Made by a program: the position numbers and the translations under genes. Below are positions 7,047 through 8,961 of a DNA stretch of 8,961 bases, in pieces (the first letter of the stretch is position 1; every line of letters begins with the position of its first letter). The notes under the pieces were generated by a model that searched no databases, had not been told where the DNA came from, and was given only the letters and a program-made list of their open reading frames with translations. The DNA is from RGIG1934 sp964492545. GTDB taxonomy: Bacteria; Bacillota; Clostridia; Lachnospirales; Lachnospiraceae. The DNA is taken from NCBI GenBank assembly GCA_964492545.1, contig CAZBKO010000095.1, positions 1-8,961 of the forward strand, given 5' to 3'.

Positions 7047-7074
7047 TTGATTTTATTTTCCAAATATGTATAAT
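7047..7074 (+). promoter_or_regulatory. Promoter of the nuclease-like gene
   Basis: TTGATT (7047-7052) and a consensus TATAAT (7069-7074) are 16 bp apart in a very AT-rich stretch. Transcription would begin near 7081 and give a short leader of about 25 nt ending in AAGGAGG (7094-7100) ahead of the ATG at 7107. Confidence 0.65.
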
Positions 7075-7106
7075 ATATTATAAATATATTTTCAAGGAGG
7101 GATTTT

Positions 7107-7133
7107 ATGAATATAGAACAACTATACAACTGA
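7107..7133 (+). other. Short start frame of 8 codons ending in in-frame TGA
   Basis: The ATG at 7107 has the best ribosome binding site of this locus (AAGGAGG, 6-nt spacer) but encodes only MNIEQLYN before TGA at 7131-7133. It is in the same frame as the nuclease-like gene that begins at 7152. The frame between them (RTEHQQ) reads naturally into that protein's first helix. The simplest reading is the true 5' end of that gene, cut by a nonsense mutation. Alternatives are a short upstream frame with reinitiation, or a sequencing error. Confidence 0.6.
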
Positions 7134-7151
7134 AGGACAGAGCATCAGCAG

Positions 7152-7910
7152 ATGATTGGTATGCTTACCGCCCAGCTCAATGACTGCCCGCCCGGTTCTA
7201 TTAATATCTGCAAGAATGGCGACTATAGCAAATGGTACTACAACGATGGGAAGACATCTACTTATCTCGCCAAAGAAAATGTGAACCTCGCCAGAGCACT
7301 TGTTAATAAGAAATACATTTCTCAACTGCTTGATGAAGCCTGTTACGAGCTGTCTGTAATTGATAGCTGCATAAGACGCATAGAAACACATAACCATAGA
7401 AGCCACAATTTTTTTGATGAAGCTTCGCCATACTATAATTTACTCACCGAAACATCTCAACATAGCAATTTGATATATCCGCAACATCATTTATCAATCT
7501 CACAATGGCTTAATGAGCCATTTAATACTAATCTTTGGCACCCTGAACATCTTTGTCACCGCACACTGTCGGGACATTATGTGCGCTCCAAGTCTGAATC
7601 TATGATAGACACATCACTCTTTTCCTACAAAATACCATTTAAATATGAATGCGAACTAGTACTTGCTGATGGCACCATAATGTATCCTGATTTCACTATT
7701 ATGCATCCGAAAACCTGCAAAATTTACTATTGGGAGCACTTCGGCATGATTGACAATGATGACTATTCACATAATGCCTTTTCCAAACTGGAATTTTACA
7801 CACATAACAACATTTATCCAGGCGCCAATCTCATAACTAGCTATGAAACTGCTGATAACCCTCTATCCATCACCACCATTGAAAACATAATTCGTGACTA
7901 TTTTTTTTGA
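7152..7910 (+). CDS. PD-(D/E)XK nuclease-like protein, probably 5'-disrupted
   Basis: The open part is 252 residues; with the first frame from 7107 the protein would be about 267. Residues 1-80 (LNDCPPGSINI, YSKWYYNDGK, LAKKKYI-like helices) match a common but unnamed N-terminal region of Firmicutes proteins. Residues about 143-252 have the layout of a restriction-endonuclease-like fold that also occurs fused to helicases: RSKSE (E149), PDFTI (D180), then YYWEHFGM (E195) and K212 further on. The lysine of the usual ExK is not in place, so catalysis is uncertain, though K212 could substitute. The substrate is unknown. The best ribosome binding site serves the ATG at 7107, separated by an in-frame TGA. 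The ATG at 7152 has only AAGGA at 14 nt. It may be a pseudogene or be made by reinitiation. It is followed by the kinase-like gene 65 bp downstream, which has its own promoter. Confidence 0.72.
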   Translation: MIGMLTAQLNDCPPGSINICKNGDYSKWYYNDGKTSTYLAKENVNLARALVNKKYISQLLDEACYELSVIDSCIRRIETHNHRSHNFFDEASPYYNLLTETSQHSNLIYPQHHLSISQWLNEPFNTNLWHPEHLCHRTLSGHYVRSKSESMIDTSLFSYKIPFKYECELVLADGTIMYPDFTIMHPKTCKIYYWEHFGMIDNDDYSHNAFSKLEFYTHNNIYPGANLITSYETADNPLSITTIENIIRDYFF

Positions 7911-7940
7911 TATTTGTCAATCTTCAGCACCTAAATATGG

Positions 7941-7946
7941 TATACT
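7941..7946 (+). promoter_or_regulatory. Extended -10 promoter of the P-loop gene
   Basis: TATACT (7941-7946) is directly preceded by TGG, an extended -10. No good -35 is present at 16-18 bp; TTGTCA occurs 21 bp upstream, which is too far. Transcription would start near 7953 and reach the TGAGGTG ribosome binding site at 7962-7968. Confidence 0.5.
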
Positions 7947-7975
7947 AAATGCAAAAGATTGTGAGGTGTTGATAA

Positions 7976-8758
7976 ATGAACATATTTATAGAAGGTCTGC
8001 AGGGTGCAGGAAAAAGTACACTTTTACGTAGCTTATCCGAAAGGCTTAACGGTTATTTTCCGATGCACGAAGGTGACTACTCTCCAGTTGAGCTTGCCTG
8101 GTGTGCCTATCTGTCCGAGTCTCAATACGCTGATGTTCTGGCTAAATATCCCCAACTTGTTATTGATATCCAAAATAATACCATTCAAGAGGATGACCAC
8201 TACATTGTCTGCTACACAAAAATAATAACAGATGAGCCTGGTTTTCACAAATATATGGAGCAGTACGAGATATATAATGGAAACCTTGACGCAGCTGCAT
8301 TTGAGCAGGTAATACTTACTCGATATTCCAAATGGAATGGTACAAATCAAATATTTGAATGCTCAATTTTTCAAAATATAATTGAAAATCAAATGCTTTA
8401 TCTTTGCATGTCCGATGAACAAATTCTTGATTTCTACAAAAGATTACATGATGTTTTGTCTGGCAAGGATTATCAAATTATTTATCTTGATTCTGATAGT
8501 ATTAATGATAATATTCAAATAATTCGCAAGGAACGCTCTGATGATAACGGAAATGAAATGTGGTTTCCTATGATGATCAGTTACATAGAGGCTTCTCCAT
8601 ATGGCAAAACGCATGCTCTCAAAGGACTTGATGGATTATTGACACATTTAGAACGTAGAAAAAAGATTGAACACTCTATAATTGAAAGCTTTTTCAAGGA
8701 TAACACATTAATTGTCATGTCCAAAAATTATTCACTTGATGATGTAATTATACATTAA
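7976..8758 (+). CDS. Uncharacterised P-loop NTPase, kinase-like
   Basis: The 260-residue protein starts with a strand running straight into a Walker A motif, GLQGAGKST (G7 to T15). This is the arrangement of small-molecule and nucleoside/nucleotide kinases rather than AAA or ABC ATPases. Further landmarks are EGDYSPVELAW (32-42), a hydrophobic strand entering FECSIFQN (127-134, where kinases of this fold carry a substrate-binding motif), a second core strand IIYLDS (168-173), and RKERSDD (184-190), which could act as an arginine lid. I recognise it as a family common in Clostridia with no assigned function; the substrate is unknown. The ATG at 7976 has TGAGGTG at 7 nt. No membrane segment or signal peptide is present. 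The gene appears intact and is followed by a GC-rich stem-loop that may end its transcript. Confidence 0.85.
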   Translation: MNIFIEGLQGAGKSTLLRSLSERLNGYFPMHEGDYSPVELAWCAYLSESQYADVLAKYPQLVIDIQNNTIQEDDHYIVCYTKIITDEPGFHKYMEQYEIYNGNLDAAAFEQVILTRYSKWNGTNQIFECSIFQNIIENQMLYLCMSDEQILDFYKRLHDVLSGKDYQIIYLDSDSINDNIQIIRKERSDDNGNEMWFPMMISYIEASPYGKTHALKGLDGLLTHLERRKKIEHSIIESFFKDNTLIVMSKNYSLDDVIIH

Positions 8759-8765
8759 CTTTTTT

Positions 8766-8815
8766 TCACGGCCGAGGATTATCTACCGTAACAGGTACCT
8801 ATTCCCCGGCCGTGA
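8766..8815 (+). terminator. GC-rich inverted repeat, possible terminator of the P-loop gene
   Basis: A perfect 9-bp stem TCACGGCCG / CGGCCGTGA (8766-8774 and 8807-8815) is extended past one mismatch by GG / CC. It encloses a smaller hairpin TACC-GTAACA-GGTA. Only TTTCTTCT follows on the plus strand, a weak T-tract. The T-run at 8760-8766 precedes the stem and so cannot serve a plus-strand terminator. It may equally be a palindromic member of the GC-rich repeat family. Confidence 0.5.
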
Positions 8816-8821
8816 TTTCTT

Positions 8822-8912
8822 CTGTACTATCATTACCTAGCTCGGCCGCCATACACTTCCCCAGCCGCCATACCTCCCGCGCTATCATTACCCCGGCCGG
8901 TCATATCTCCAA
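8822..8912 (-). repeat. GC-rich repeat block related to the 5085-5243 module, inverted
   Basis: Read on the minus strand it contains GGCCGGGGTAATGATAGCG and then GGGAGGTAT, resembling GGCCGGGGTGACGGTAGCAT and the GGGGAGGTATATC downstream of it at 5088-5130. Within the block CTATCATTACC occurs twice, and GCCGCCATAC occurs twice. No 162-bp AT-rich element is attached here. No gene is evident between 8759 and the window end. Confidence 0.5.
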
Positions 8913-8922
8913 TGTCATTAAG

Positions 8923-8949
8923 ATAAGAACATAACCCAATATAAGAACA
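8923..8949 (+). repeat. Short direct repeat ATAAGAACA
   Basis: ATAAGAACA occurs at 8923-8931 and 8941-8949, 18 bp apart from start to start. It could be a protein-binding pair upstream of a gene beyond the window, or chance in AT-rich sequence. Confidence 0.3.
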
Positions 8950-8961
8950 GATATGGTTAAT

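Noticed and set aside
6807..7073. 88-residue plus-strand open frame over the rpsF start and promoter region
   Set aside because: It overlaps rpsF antisense and the operon's promoter; low-complexity serine runs show it is a shadow.
7122..7406. 94-residue minus-strand open frame opposite the nuclease-like gene
   Set aside because: It is a shadow of the plus-strand gene, with no promoter or ribosome binding site and no family resemblance.
7911..7975. Terminator between the nuclease-like and P-loop genes
   Set aside because: The T-run at the gene end is not preceded by a stem, and the only pairing seen (ATATTT with AAATAT) is 6 AT pairs with a long loop.
8033..8350. 105-residue minus-strand open frame inside the P-loop gene
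   Set aside because: It lies wholly antisense to a gene with clear motifs and lacks a start signal.

Overview
The window looks like low-GC Firmicutes chromosome, most likely from Lachnospiraceae (gut Clostridia of the Agathobacter/Roseburia/Lachnospira kind). The basis is AT-rich coding sequence, strong AAGGAGG ribosome binding sites, an rpsF-ssb-rpsR operon, zinc-type S18, an SSB tail ending DEGLPFN, and a very large secreted protein built from BspA-like LRR, Ig-like and fibronectin III modules. The family assignment is inference from composition and gene content; no search was run.

Layout, left to right: (1) positions 1-352 hold a 162-bp AT-rich repeat (copy A) and a GC-rich tandem repeat. 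(2) A rho-independent terminator at 367-403 ends the minus-strand surface-protein gene (415-4956), whose promoter lies at 4999-5028. (3) Positions 5085-5820 are a gene-free block of alternating GC-rich modules and two more copies (B and C) of the 162-bp repeat, with a 262-bp period. (4) A terminator at 5829-5857 ends the minus-strand operon rpsF-ssb-rpsR (5873-6922), whose leader and promoter lie at 6923-7028. (5) Divergently on the plus strand are a PD-(D/E)XK nuclease-like gene with an in-frame TGA after codon 8 of its best start (7107-7910) and an uncharacterised P-loop kinase-like gene (7976-8758). (6) A long GC-rich stem-loop and further GC-rich repeat sequence close the window.

The genes do not form one pathway. 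The operon is housekeeping: two small-subunit ribosomal proteins and single-stranded DNA binding protein. The surface protein is exported and probably has an adhesive or structural role. The two plus-strand genes look accessory. The most unusual content is the repeat system: a 162-bp element of constant length with a 13-bp hairpin and inverted TTGGGTA/TACCCAA motifs, joined to GC-rich repeats, placed directly beyond the terminators of two minus-strand genes. Because A, B and C are direct repeats on both sides of the surface-protein gene, they could also allow its loss or amplification by recombination.
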